Shown here piece by piece: positions 45,171 through 53,208 of a DNA stretch of 64,000 nucleotides. The position numbers were made by a program, and so were the translations under genes. Numbering within the stretch: position 1 is the stretch's first letter; each line of letters begins with the position of its first letter. The stretch lies in assembly GCA_963770375.1 (NCBI GenBank), contig CAVYPM010000016.1, forward strand, positions 186,001 to 250,000. The letters run 5' to 3'. This stretch comes from DASVBE01 sp963770375. Its GTDB lineage: Bacteria; Actinomycetota; Actinomycetes; Streptosporangiales; Streptosporangiaceae. Below the pieces are notes generated by a model, which was not told where the DNA came from, did not search any database, and worked only from the letters and a program-made list of their open reading frames with translations.

Positions 45171-45794
45171 TCAGCGTGCGCGGGCGCGGAGGAAGCCGTG
45201 CTCGGCCTGAAACTCGTCCGCGGCCGGGTCGCGCCAGCGGAACGACTCGACGTCGAAGCCGGCCCGGCGGACCAGGCGGGCCAGCTCCGGCCTTGTGTAC
45301 AGGGTGACCCGGACCAGGTCGGGCTCGTCGCCGTGCCACTGGTCGCCGTCGCCGAGGTGGGCGGTGAGCACCAGCCGCCCGCCGGGGGCCAGCACGCGGC
45401 GCATCTCCGCGAAGGCCGCCCCGGCGTGGCGCCGCGGGAAATGGTGCGCCACGTAGCAGGCGAACACCCCGGTGCAGGCCGCGTTCCGCAGCGGCAGCGC
45501 CCAGGCGTCGGCGGTCACGAACCGGGCCGCCGGGGCGTGCTTGACGGCCTGGGCCAGCATGGCCGGGGTCAGGTCGGCGCCGATCGCGCGGCAGCCCGCC
45601 TCGGTGGCCTGCCGGGCCAGCAGCCCGGGGCCGCAGCCGACGTCGAGCACCGGCCCGGCGCCCGTCGCGGCCAGCGACTGCTTGATGAACTCCTGGTCAC
45701 CGACGCCAGACGGAGGCGCGCCGAACCGGTCCAGGTACTCACCGGCGATGCGGTCGTAGGCGCGGATGATGGCGCGGCGGTCGTCGTGGGCCAT
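45171..45794 (-). CDS. Class I SAM-dependent methyltransferase
   Basis: The 207-residue protein has AYDRIAGEYLDRFG, motif I VLDVGCGPGLLARQATEAG, IGADLTPAMLAQAVKHAP and FACYVAHHFPRRHAGAAFAEMRRVLAPGGRLVLTAH, a standard small-molecule methyltransferase fold. The substrate is unknown. Its 5' end overlaps the 3' end of the small membrane-protein gene by about 56 bases on the same strand. Confidence 0.9.
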   Translation of the reverse strand: MAHDDRRAIIRAYDRIAGEYLDRFGAPPSGVGDQEFIKQSLAATGAGPVLDVGCGPGLLARQATEAGCRAIGADLTPAMLAQAVKHAPAARFVTADAWALPLRNAACTGVFACYVAHHFPRRHAGAAFAEMRRVLAPGGRLVLTAHLGDGDQWHGDEPDLVRVTLYTRPELARLVRRAGFDVESFRWRDPAADEFQAEHGFLRARAR

Positions 45795-46089
45795 GCCGCC
45801 ATCCTGACAGCCGCCGGACGGCCGCGGCTGCGGCTGCGACGGGGCCGGCGGCGCGCTGGGCGCTGCCGTCGACCCGGGCTGGATGCCGGGCGGCGGGCGG
45901 GAGGCCGGGGCTGGGGTCAGTGGCGTCGCCGGGCCCGGCGTCGCCTGCGGCGGCGAGCCGGGCGTGCAGCTGCTCGCGGATCTCGTCCGGCGTGTAGGCG
46001 CGGCGGGCGCGTTCGGACCGGGCGATGACCACGCCAGTGGCGGCCACGCCCGCGACGCCGGCCAGACCCAGGATTTTCCACCAGCCCAC
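45739..46089 (-). CDS. Small single-pass membrane protein
   Basis: The product begins MGWWKILGLAGVAGVAATGV, a single N-terminal helix, followed by ARSERARRAYTPDEIREQLHARLA, an amphipathic helix I believe is conserved in actinobacteria. After about residue 50 the sequence is Pro/Ala/Arg-rich and low complexity. The true end may lie earlier, because the last 56 bases overlap the methyltransferase gene. It is divergent from the next gene with only 17 bases between the starts. No function is assigned. Confidence 0.55.
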   Translation of the reverse strand: MGWWKILGLAGVAGVAATGVVIARSERARRAYTPDEIREQLHARLAAAGDAGPGDATDPSPGLPPAARHPARVDGSAQRAAGPVAAAAAAVRRLSGWRHGPRRPPRHHPRLRPHRR

Positions 46090-46106
46090 CTGCCTATGCT
46101 ACGGCT

Positions 46107-46808
46107 GTGCCTACGGCGACGCTGACCCTCGATGAGGCTGTGGATCTGGCCAGGACCGGCGACATCTGGCTGTTCCGCGGCCACACCCCGGCGGACCGGG
46201 CGATCCAGCTGGCCACCAACAGCCCGGTCAACCACGTCGGCATGGCGGTGGTCCTCGGCGACCTGCCGCCGCTGATGTGGCACGCGGAGCTGGGGAGGTC
46301 GCTGCCGGATGTGTGGTCAGGGCGTAGGCAGCGCGGCGTCCAGCTGCACGTGCTCTCCGACGCGGTCACGACCTGGGTGAACCGGTACGGCCAGCGGGCC
46401 TGGGTGCGGCAGCTGAGCCCCGAGGTGACGCCGGCGATGGAGGACGCGGTCCTGCAGGTGATCGCCCGGCTGGACGGGACGCCGTTCCCGTCGACGGTTG
46501 GCCTGGCGTCCCGCTGGCTGACCGGGCGGCTGCCGTCGCGGCGCCGGCCGGGCAGGCGGGCCGGCGAGGATAGCGGAGACGGCGGCGCGGCCGGCCTGGA
46601 GACCGCGTACTGCGCGGAGGTGCTGGCCGTTACCTACCAGGCGATGGGGCTGCTGCCGACCGGGCGGCGGCCGGGCTGGTACGACGCGGGGCGGTTCTGG
46701 AGCGGCGACGACCTGCGGCTGGACGGCGGGTACGCGCTGGGCGGCGAGCTCGCGGTGCGGGTCCCGCCCGGTGCGCTGAGCGCGAAGGACGTCACCAACC
46801 ACCACTAG
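46107..46808 (+). CDS. Permuted NlpC/P60-like (YiiX-type) papain-fold protein
   Basis: The 233-residue protein has the order of a circularly permuted NlpC/P60 domain. GDIWLFRGHTPADRAIQLATNSPVNHVGMAVV carries the histidine, and YCAEVLAVTYQAMGLL carries the candidate nucleophile cysteine near the C-terminal part. It has no signal peptide. Such proteins act on peptide or lipid-amide bonds; the target is unknown. A divergent promoter would have to fit within 17 bases and neighbouring coding DNA, which is unusual. Confidence 0.75.
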   Translation: MPTATLTLDEAVDLARTGDIWLFRGHTPADRAIQLATNSPVNHVGMAVVLGDLPPLMWHAELGRSLPDVWSGRRQRGVQLHVLSDAVTTWVNRYGQRAWVRQLSPEVTPAMEDAVLQVIARLDGTPFPSTVGLASRWLTGRLPSRRRPGRRAGEDSGDGGAAGLETAYCAEVLAVTYQAMGLLPTGRRPGWYDAGRFWSGDDLRLDGGYALGGELAVRVPPGALSAKDVTNHH

Positions 46809-46843
46809 CGGCACCGCGCCGGACCGCGCCGGGCCGGGGGCGG

Positions 46844-47419
46844 TCAGCTGGCCAGGCGCTCTGCGGGCCCGGGCGGCGCGGCCGGCATCCCGGCGGCCCC
46901 GGCGGGCTCCGGCTGCGGGACGGCGGGCTGGCGCGGCAGCGGGGCCAGGTCGTTGCTGCCGAACAGCGCGACCAGGGCGAGGCCGGCCAGCACCAGCCAG
47001 CGCCACGGGCCGTGGATGAAGGCGAGGGCCAGCCGGGCGGTGAGCAGGCACAGGCCCAGGCGGCCGAGGAACCGCCGCAACGAGCCGTACCGGATCCGCT
47101 GCGGCAGCAAGGTGACCCGCTCCCCTACGGTAAGCGGGGCCGGCGGCCCGGCCAGGGCGGCGTCGGCGACCGGGGGCACCCGCAGGCCCGCCTGCACGCC
47201 CGCGTGGGTGGCGGACCGGCCCATGCCGGTGCCCAGCAGCTGGTAGGCGTCCCAGGCGGCGCGGTAGGCGTCCGGGTCGCCGGCCTTCCCGCGGTCAGGG
47301 TTGGTGGCCAGGGCCCGCTTCAGCCAGGCCCGGCGGACGCCCCGGTCGGTCAGCCCGCGGGACACCGGCAGTCCCAGGGCCGCATACGGATCGGCAGGCA
47401 CGGTGGTCGGCAGGGTCAT
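46844..47419 (-). CDS. Membrane protein with degenerate J-domain
   Basis: The 191-residue protein begins with a J-domain-like segment: DPYAALGLPVSRGLTDRGVRRAWLKRALATNPDRG, then AYRAAWDAYQLLG. The catalytic HPD tripeptide reads NPD, so stimulation of DnaK is doubtful. Two close hydrophobic segments follow (FLGRLGLCLLTARLALAFI and WRWLVLAGLALVALFG), then a Pro-rich tail. The ATG at 47419 fits the domain start; the frame upstream is not conserved. Confidence 0.7.
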   Translation of the reverse strand: MTLPTTVPADPYAALGLPVSRGLTDRGVRRAWLKRALATNPDRGKAGDPDAYRAAWDAYQLLGTGMGRSATHAGVQAGLRVPPVADAALAGPPAPLTVGERVTLLPQRIRYGSLRRFLGRLGLCLLTARLALAFIHGPWRWLVLAGLALVALFGSNDLAPLPRQPAVPQPEPAGAAGMPAAPPGPAERLAS

Positions 47420-47810
47420 GGCACGCTCCGGCAGGGCATCCAACGTGGCGCGGGTCAGGGAATCCACCGCAGGCGAGCGACGTCGCGTACCAGAGGAACG
47501 TGGACGAGGCTCAAACCGGTTCATCCCTGCCGCAATCCGGTTCAAACGGGCGGCGATACAGCCGGCCCGTCGACGGATACAGCTCTACCAGCGGTCGTGG
47601 ACGAGGGGGCGGATGCGGTTGCTGTAGAGGTCCTCGATCGCGGTGAGAGTGGCGTCCGGCAGCGGCGGGAGGTTTGCCGAGCCGGTAAGTAATCAGACCG
47701 TAATAATCAGCCGGAATTCAGGTTCCGGTCAGGAAGCAGCGATCGGATAGGCCGTAGCGGCCGGGTGCCGCCAGTGGCCCGGAGCACCACATCGCGTGGA
47801 GGGATCGCTG
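47420..47810. other. Intergenic region with a gene remnant
   Basis: This 391-base stretch contains an aldo/keto reductase tail remnant (47585-47675), a more AT-rich patch (47685-47715) that may hold the promoter of the downstream zinc-finger gene, and a small inverted repeat CCGGAA-n6-TTCCGG (47711-47728). I see no intact gene. Confidence 0.5.
47585..47675 (-). pseudogene. Aldo/keto reductase C-terminal remnant
   Basis: Read on the minus strand the sequence gives LPDATLTAIEDLYSNRIRPL then VHDRW and TAG. This is the typical last ~25 residues of aldo/keto reductases (IRPxVHxRW end). No upstream part of such a gene is present, so it is the tail of a deleted gene. Confidence 0.5.
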
Positions 47811-48248
47811 ATGCCTGCTGATGTCGCCAGATTCGCACTGCACAGCATCACCGAGCGGTCCCCGGCCGCCGAGGCGCGCTACCTGCACCCGTCGGCCCTG
47901 CCGAAGTGGCGGACGCTGCTGGCGCTTCGCTGGCAGGAACGGCTCGAGCAGGTCACCGAGCTGTCCCTGGCTTACTACGGTGCCGAGGAGGACGCCGCCG
48001 ACCCGGACCGGGACCGGCCCGCCCGCATGGCGGCCCGGCAGGAGGCCGCCCGGATCCGCCGCCGGACGGTCGCGCACCGGCAGGCCCTGGCCGAGATAGA
48101 GGCCGCCCTGGCTCGGGTAGCAACCGGCCGCTTCGGCTGGTGCGAACAATGCGGTACGGCTATTGCGGCGGAACTCCTGACCAGCGAACCAGAGCGCCGC
48201 TACTGCGAAGCCTGCGCGGACGTCCCGGTGGCCAGCCAGGCCGGCTAG
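47811..48248 (+). CDS. DksA/TraR family C4 zinc-finger protein
   Basis: The 145-residue protein has a helical first part rich in Arg/Ala (coiled-coil-like, about 30-95) and a C-terminal finger RFGWCEQCGTAIAAELLTSEPERRYCEAC, giving four cysteines CxxC-n17-CxxC. Family members bind RNA polymerase through its secondary channel and modulate stringent control. The ATG follows GGAGG by 8 bases; a GTG 15 bases upstream is possible. Confidence 0.88.
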   Translation: MPADVARFALHSITERSPAAEARYLHPSALPKWRTLLALRWQERLEQVTELSLAYYGAEEDAADPDRDRPARMAARQEAARIRRRTVAHRQALAEIEAALARVATGRFGWCEQCGTAIAAELLTSEPERRYCEACADVPVASQAG

Positions 48249-48348
48249 GCCACCCGCAGACCAGCGGCCCGGCCCGCCAGGCCCGCGGCGGGCCGGGCCG
48301 CCTGGTAATTCGGGCGACCGGTCAGCGCTGGCTGGTCATACTGCTGGC

Positions 48349-49083
48349 GTGGAGCACCTCGCTGGGCGGCTGGCCGCGGTCCCCGGGGTCGTGGCCGTCA
48401 CCCTGGGCGGCTCCCGGGCCACCGGCACCGCGGCGGCGGACTCGGACTGGGATTTCGGGCTGTACTACGACGGCAGCCTCGACCCGGCGGGCATCACCGC
48501 GCTGGGCTGGCCGGGCCGGGTGTTCGCGCCGGGCGACTGGGGCGCGATCGTGAACGGCGGCGCCTGGCTGACCGTGGACGGCACCAGGGTCGACCTCATC
48601 TACCGGGACCTGGCGCAGGTCCGGTACTGGACCGCGGAAGCGCAGGCCGGCCGGTTCGAGATCCAGCGCGAGGTCGGCTACGTGGCCGGCATCGCCACCT
48701 ACATCCTGGCCGGGGAACTGGCGCTGGGCCGGGTCCTGGCCGGCGACCTGCCCCGCCCGGCCTTCCCTGACCGCCTGCGGGAGACCGCGCCGGCGGCCTG
48801 GTCCCGGCTGGCCGCCGGGGCGCTGCAGTTCGCCGCGGTGCACGCCGGCCGCGGCGACCGGGTCGCCTGCCTGGCCAACCTGACCCAGGCCACGCTGGCC
48901 AGCGCCCAGGCCCGGATGGCCGCGGCGGGCGAATGGGTGCTGAACGAGAAGCGCCTGGTCGCTAGGGCCGGCCTGGACATCGTCCAGGACCGCCTAGCCG
49001 ACTTGGGCCAGGATCTGCCGACGCTGGTATCAGCCGTCTGCGAGGCTCTCGGCCTGCACGACGACGTCTGGGGCGCCGGTTAG
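48349..49083 (+). CDS. Nucleotidyltransferase domain protein
   Basis: The 244-residue protein opens with a Pol-beta-like nucleotidyltransferase motif VTLGGSRATGTAAADSDWDFGLYY (GGSR-n8-DSDWD, both metal aspartates present) and a third acidic site VDLIYRDL. A helical C-terminal half follows (about 120-240). It resembles aminoglycoside adenylyltransferase-like proteins, but no substrate is evident. The start is GTG. The stop overlaps the convergent E1 beta stop by 4 bases. Confidence 0.85.
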   Translation: MEHLAGRLAAVPGVVAVTLGGSRATGTAAADSDWDFGLYYDGSLDPAGITALGWPGRVFAPGDWGAIVNGGAWLTVDGTRVDLIYRDLAQVRYWTAEAQAGRFEIQREVGYVAGIATYILAGELALGRVLAGDLPRPAFPDRLRETAPAAWSRLAAGALQFAAVHAGRGDRVACLANLTQATLASAQARMAAAGEWVLNEKRLVARAGLDIVQDRLADLGQDLPTLVSAVCEALGLHDDVWGAG

Positions 49084-50062
49084 TACGTGGCGAGCTCGCT
49101 GACGGCGCTGACGACCTTGTCCAGGGTGGGGATGACCAGGTCTTCCAGGGCGTCGGCGAACGGCAGCGGGACACACGCGGCGGCGACCCGGCGGATGGGC
49201 GCGTCCAGCAGGGTGAAGCCCTCATCGGCCACGATCGAGGCCACCGTGCCGCCCCAGCCGCCCTGATAGGGGTTCTCCTCCACGATCAGCAGCCGGGACG
49301 TCCGCTGCGACCGAGGCCAGCACCGTGGCCATATCCAGCGGCACCAGGGTGCGCAGGTCGATCACCTCCGCCGAGATCCCCTCCCCGGCCAGCAGGCCCG
49401 CCGCGGCCAGGGCCATCGGCACCGTGGCGGCCAGCGCCACGATCGTCACATCGCTGCCGGAGCGCACGGTGGCGGCCTGGCCCAGCTCCACCACATGCCC
49501 CGGCGGCGCGGCCGGGCCTTTGCTTGCGAACAGGCCCTTGTGCTCGAAGAACACCACCGGGTCATCGGAGCGCACCGCCGCCGCCATCATCCCCACCACA
49601 TCGGCCGGGGTGGAGGGCGCGGCGATCTTCAGGCCGGGGATGGTCAGCGCCCAGTTCTCGGTCGCCTGGGAGTGCTGGGCGCCGAAGCCCAGCCCGCCGC
49701 CGTTGGCCGTTCTGACGACCAGGGGGACGGTGACCTGGCCGCCGGTCATGTACCGCATCTTGGGGATCTCGTTGGCCAGGTAATCCCAGCAGCAGGCGAA
49801 GAAGTCGCTGAACATGATCTCCGCGACCGGGCGCATGCCGGTCATCGCCGCGCCCATCGCCACGCCCAGGATCGCCTGCTCGGAGATCGGGGTGTCCCAG
49901 ATCCTTTCCCGGCCGAACTCCTCGAACAAGCCCGGCGGTGGTCTTGAACACGCCCCCGGCCGCGCCGATGTCCTCGCCCAGGCACACCACTGACCCATCC
50001 CGGCGCAGCTCCCGGGCAATCCCCTCCGCCACCGCCTCCCGGTAGGTGATCATGTCCGCCAT
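49080..50062 (-). CDS. 2-oxoacid dehydrogenase E1 component, beta subunit (frameshifted twice)
   Basis: Three collinear pieces make one protein of about 325 residues. MADMITYREAVAEGIARELRR to VFKTTAGL comes first; FEEFGRERIWDTPISEQAILGVAMGAAM to VLASVA follows after a switch at 49925-49940; TSRLLIVEENPYQGGWGGTV to the end follows after a switch at 49300-49312. The motifs are those of the transketolase-like beta subunit. With the alpha subunit it decarboxylates a 2-oxoacid or acts on acetoin. GGAGG lies 6 bases before ATG 50062; another in-frame ATG at 50053 forms ATGA with the alpha stop. No E2 or E3 gene follows. Confidence 0.87.
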
Positions 50063-51063
50063 TCCGAGCCTCCGTCCGCCCACAGATCGGTCAGGGCCTG
50101 CCCGGGGTCGGCGGCCGGCGCCTGGCGGGCCTGCTCGACGGCCTCGGCCACCTGCTGCCGGGCTCGCTCGTCGGCGGCGTCGGCGGCCGTCCCGGCTACC
50201 CCGAGTTCCGCCAGCCGGCTGCGGGCCACCACCAGCGGGTCGCGTTTCAGCCACTGCTCGACCTCGTCAGCGGGCCGGTACTTGGCCGGGTCGGTGCGGC
50301 TGTGCCCGAAGTGCCGGTAGGTGACCGCCTCCAGCAGCGCGGGCCCGCCCCCGGCGCGGGCCCGGGCCGCGGCCTGGCCGACCGCCGCGGCCACCGCGAC
50401 CACGTCGTTGCCGTCGATCACCTCGGACTTCAGCCCGTAGCTGGCCGCCCGGTCCGCGGCCGGATGCCGCACGGCGGTGACCGAGGCGATCGGGGTGTAC
50501 TCCATGTACAGGTTGTTCTCGCAGACGAACAGCACCGGCAGCGACCACACCGCCGCCAGGTTCAGCGCCTCGTGAAACGCCCCGATGTTCGTCGCACCAT
50601 CACCGAAGAACGCCACCGCGACCTGCCCGGTACGTCTCCGCTGCGCGGACCACGCGGCGCCCGCGGCCATCGGCAGGTGCGCGCCGACGATCGCGTACGA
50701 CCCGAGCATCCCGGCCGACGCCTTGGTCAGGTGCATGGACCCGCCCTTGGCCCGGCAGACGCCGGTGGCCTTGCTCATCAGCTCGGCCAGGCACTCGGCC
50801 GGCGTCGCGCCGCGCGCGATCGCGTGATGGTGGCCCCGGTAGGTGGCGAACACGTAGTCGTCGGGCCGCAGCGCCGCACTCGCCCCCACCGCCACCGCCT
50901 CATGGCCGGCGGCCAGGTGGGTGGTTCCCTTGACCAGGCCCGCGAGGAACAGGTCGTGGGCGGCCTGCTCGGTCCGCCGGATCACCGCCATCTGCTCGTA
51001 CAGCTGGAGCAGCTCGCCGGCCACGACGGCGGGCCCGGACCCGCTGGGCTCGCGGGCGGTCAC
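50050..51063 (-). CDS. 2-oxoacid dehydrogenase E1 component, alpha subunit
   Basis: The 337-residue protein has MRRTEQ-like AVIRRTEQAAHDLFLAGLVKGTTHLAAGHEAVAVG, then GGSMHLTK. The ThDP site is FFGDGATNIGAFHEALNLAAVWSLPVLFVCENN (GDG about 154, NN about 183). The sequence is closest in style to AcoA/acetoin or branched-chain E1 alpha. GTG 51063 is preferred; it would overlap a TGA of the preceding M24 gene if that gene shifts frame. The enzyme is encoded without lipoyl E2 or E3 partners here, so it must borrow them or use another electron acceptor. Confidence 0.9.
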   Translation of the reverse strand: MTAREPSGSGPAVVAGELLQLYEQMAVIRRTEQAAHDLFLAGLVKGTTHLAAGHEAVAVGASAALRPDDYVFATYRGHHHAIARGATPAECLAELMSKATGVCRAKGGSMHLTKASAGMLGSYAIVGAHLPMAAGAAWSAQRRRTGQVAVAFFGDGATNIGAFHEALNLAAVWSLPVLFVCENNLYMEYTPIASVTAVRHPAADRAASYGLKSEVIDGNDVVAVAAAVGQAAARARAGGGPALLEAVTYRHFGHSRTDPAKYRPADEVEQWLKRDPLVVARSRLAELGVAGTAADAADERARQQVAEAVEQARQAPAADPGQALTDLWADGGSEWRT

Positions 51064-52426
51064 TGGCCTGCCCCGTTCCCGGCGGCCCCGCTCCAGTGGC
51101 ACTGTTGCGGTGCGACTGGCTGTCCCGCAGCGTGTTCAGGGCGCCCCCGGCGGTCCAGTACTTGCGCCCGGCCACGAGCAGTTCCTCGGCGGGGAATTTG
51201 GTGATGACCTCGCAGCCGTCGGCGGTCACGACCAGTTCCTCCTCGATCCGCGCCGCCGACCAGCCGTCACTGGCGGGCCAGTAGGTCTCCAGCGCGAACA
51301 CCATGCCCTCCTCCAGCACCTCGGGATGATCCAGCGACACCAGCCGGCTGAAGATCGGCTTCTCCCAGATCGACAGCCCCACCCCATGCCCGTACTGCAA
51401 CGCGAACGCCGCCATCTCGTCCGGGTAGCCGAACTCCTGCGCCCGGGGCCACAGCGCGACGATCTCAGCCGTCGTGGCCCCCGGTTTGACCAGCGCGATC
51501 GACGCATCCATGTACTCGCGGGCCCGCACGTACGCATCCCGCTGCGCGACCGACGCGCTGCCGACCGCGAACGTGCGGTAGTAGCAGGTCCGGTAGCCCA
51601 GATGCGAGTGCAGGATGTCGAAGAACGCCGGGTCGCCCGGGCGGATCAGCCGGTCGGAGTACACGTGCGGGTGCGGCGAGCACCGCTCCCCGGAGATCGC
51701 GTTGACCCCCTCCACGTACTCGCTGCCCAGGTCATACAGCACCTTGGAGACCAGGCCGACGCACTCGTTCTCCCGCACGCCAGGACGGAGGAACTCATAC
51801 AGCTGCGTGTACGCCGCGTCGACCATCGCGCAGGCCTGGCTGAGCAGCGATATCTCGTCCGCGGTCTTGGTTCGCCGGGCCTCGAGGAAGACCTGCTGGC
51901 CGTCGACGCACTGGATGCCCTCGGCGGCCAGCGCGGCCAGCACCGGCATCTCGGCCACGTCCACCCCGACCGGCTCCCCCGCCAGGCCGTGCTCGCGCAG
52001 TTCGGCGGCGACGTCCCGGGCCAGCCCGGCGGCGATGCCCGCGTCCGGGTGGAACGCGCCGCGCAGGGTGGAGATCCCGGCCCGCGCGCCGGTCCGGGCT
52101 GCGCCCTCGGGGGTGGCCGGGCCGCCGGTGTGGTCCAGCCAGGGGTTGTAGATCTGGTGGTGGCGGGCGGCGGAGCCGAAGTCCCACACCACCGGCTCAC
52201 CACCGCGCGGCAGCAGCGCGAACCGGATCAGCTTGTCCATCGCCCACGTGCCGATATGCGTCGAGGTCATATACCGGATGTTGGCGAAATCAAAGCTCAG
52301 CAGCGCCCCCAGCTCGGTCCGCTCGAGCTGGGCGCGCAGCCGGGCCAGCCGGTCGCCGCGCAGCCGGGGCAGGTCGGCCCGCTGCTCCCAGTCCACCGCG
52401 GCGGGGCCGTAGGTGTGGATCGCCAT
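50900..52426 (-). CDS. M24 (pita-bread fold) family protein, DddP/creatinase-like, with altered metal site
   Basis: The N-terminal domain (GALLSFDFANIRYMTSTHIGTW) and the C-terminal pita-bread domain match M24 family members, most like the DMSP lyase DddP and creatinase-type enzymes. His (YGHGVGLSIWEKP) and both Glu (EEGMVFALETYW, RIEEELVV) ligands are present. In FFDILHSHLGYRTCYYRTF, however, only the first Asp is kept; the second reads Leu and the third Cys. Metal binding is therefore doubtful or different. The open frame runs 164 bases into E1 alpha. The family-like part ends near KYWTAGGALNTLRDSQSH, and a TGA in another frame at about 51062 is the likely real end. Confidence 0.82.
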   Translation of the reverse strand: MAIHTYGPAAVDWEQRADLPRLRGDRLARLRAQLERTELGALLSFDFANIRYMTSTHIGTWAMDKLIRFALLPRGGEPVVWDFGSAARHHQIYNPWLDHTGGPATPEGAARTGARAGISTLRGAFHPDAGIAAGLARDVAAELREHGLAGEPVGVDVAEMPVLAALAAEGIQCVDGQQVFLEARRTKTADEISLLSQACAMVDAAYTQLYEFLRPGVRENECVGLVSKVLYDLGSEYVEGVNAISGERCSPHPHVYSDRLIRPGDPAFFDILHSHLGYRTCYYRTFAVGSASVAQRDAYVRAREYMDASIALVKPGATTAEIVALWPRAQEFGYPDEMAAFALQYGHGVGLSIWEKPIFSRLVSLDHPEVLEEGMVFALETYWPASDGWSAARIEEELVVTADGCEVITKFPAEELLVAGRKYWTAGGALNTLRDSQSHRNSATGAGPPGTGQASDRPRAQRVRARRRGRRAAPAVRADGGDPADRAGRPRPVPRGPGQGNHPPGRRP

Positions 52427-52437
52427 CGTCGGTCACC

Positions 52438-53208
52438 TCACTGTGCGCCCGGCGTTCGGGGGGGCAGCCCGGCGGGCGTTCCGGGTGTGCCGCCGAGGTA
52501 CAGGGCCCCGATGTCGGGGTGCTCGAGCACGTCGCGGCCGCGGCCGGCCAGCCGCACCCGGCCGTTTTCCAGCACCACCCCGTGGCTGGCCAGCCGCAGG
52601 CCCGCGCGCGCGTTCTGCTCGACCAGCAGCACGGTCTTGCCGGCCTGGTTCATCGCGGTGACCGCGCCGAACACGGTGCGCAGCACCTTGGGGGCCAGGC
52701 CCATCGACGGCTCGTCCAGGATGATCAGCGACGGGTCGAGCATCAGGCAGCGGGCGAACTCGACCAGCCGCTGCTGGCCGCCGGACAGGCTGCCGGCCTT
52801 CCGCGGCGCCCAGTCGGCCACCTCGGGGAACATCTCGTGCACCGCGGCGCGGCGGCGGGCCAGCAGGGCGCGGTCGCGGATGGTGTAGCCGCCGAGGTCG
52901 AGGTTCTCCGCCACGGTCATGTCCCGGAACAGGCTGTGCTGCTGCGGCACATGCACCACGCCCAGGTCCAGGATCTGCCGCGGGGTCCGGCCGGTGACCG
53001 GCTCGCCGCGCAGCAGCACCCGGCCGCGGCGCGGCCGCAGCAGCCCGCTGATGCTGGCCAGCAAGGTGGACTTGCCCGCCCCGTTGGGGCCGACGACGCA
53101 GGTCAGGCCACCCTCGGGGACGGTGAACGACACGTCGTGCAGGATGTCGCCGCCGCCGTAGCCCGAGCACAGCCCCTCGACCGCCAGCGCGGCCGGGCCG
53201 CTACTCAC
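52438..53208 (-). CDS. livF: Branched-chain amino acid-type ABC transporter ATPase (LivF-like)
   Basis: The 256-residue ATPase has GPNGAGKSTLLASISGLL, VHVPQQHSLFRDMTVAENL, LSGGQQRLVEFARCLMLDPSLIILDEPSMGLAP and LVEQNARAGL, the LivF pattern. It energises the LivHM pore together with LivG. It starts at a GTG inside the 3' end of livG (8-base overlap) and ends 11 bases before the M24 gene, so it is part of one operon. Confidence 0.93.
   Translation of the reverse strand: MSSGPAALAVEGLCSGYGGGDILHDVSFTVPEGGLTCVVGPNGAGKSTLLASISGLLRPRRGRVLLRGEPVTGRTPRQILDLGVVHVPQQHSLFRDMTVAENLDLGGYTIRDRALLARRRAAVHEMFPEVADWAPRKAGSLSGGQQRLVEFARCLMLDPSLIILDEPSMGLAPKVLRTVFGAVTAMNQAGKTVLLVEQNARAGLRLASHGVVLENGRVRLAGRGRDVLEHPDIGALYLGGTPGTPAGLPPRTPGAQ

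Noticed and set aside
47012..47692. Plus-strand frames across the J-domain gene and the 47.5 kb gap
   Set aside because: No conserved motif; antisense to a better-supported gene.
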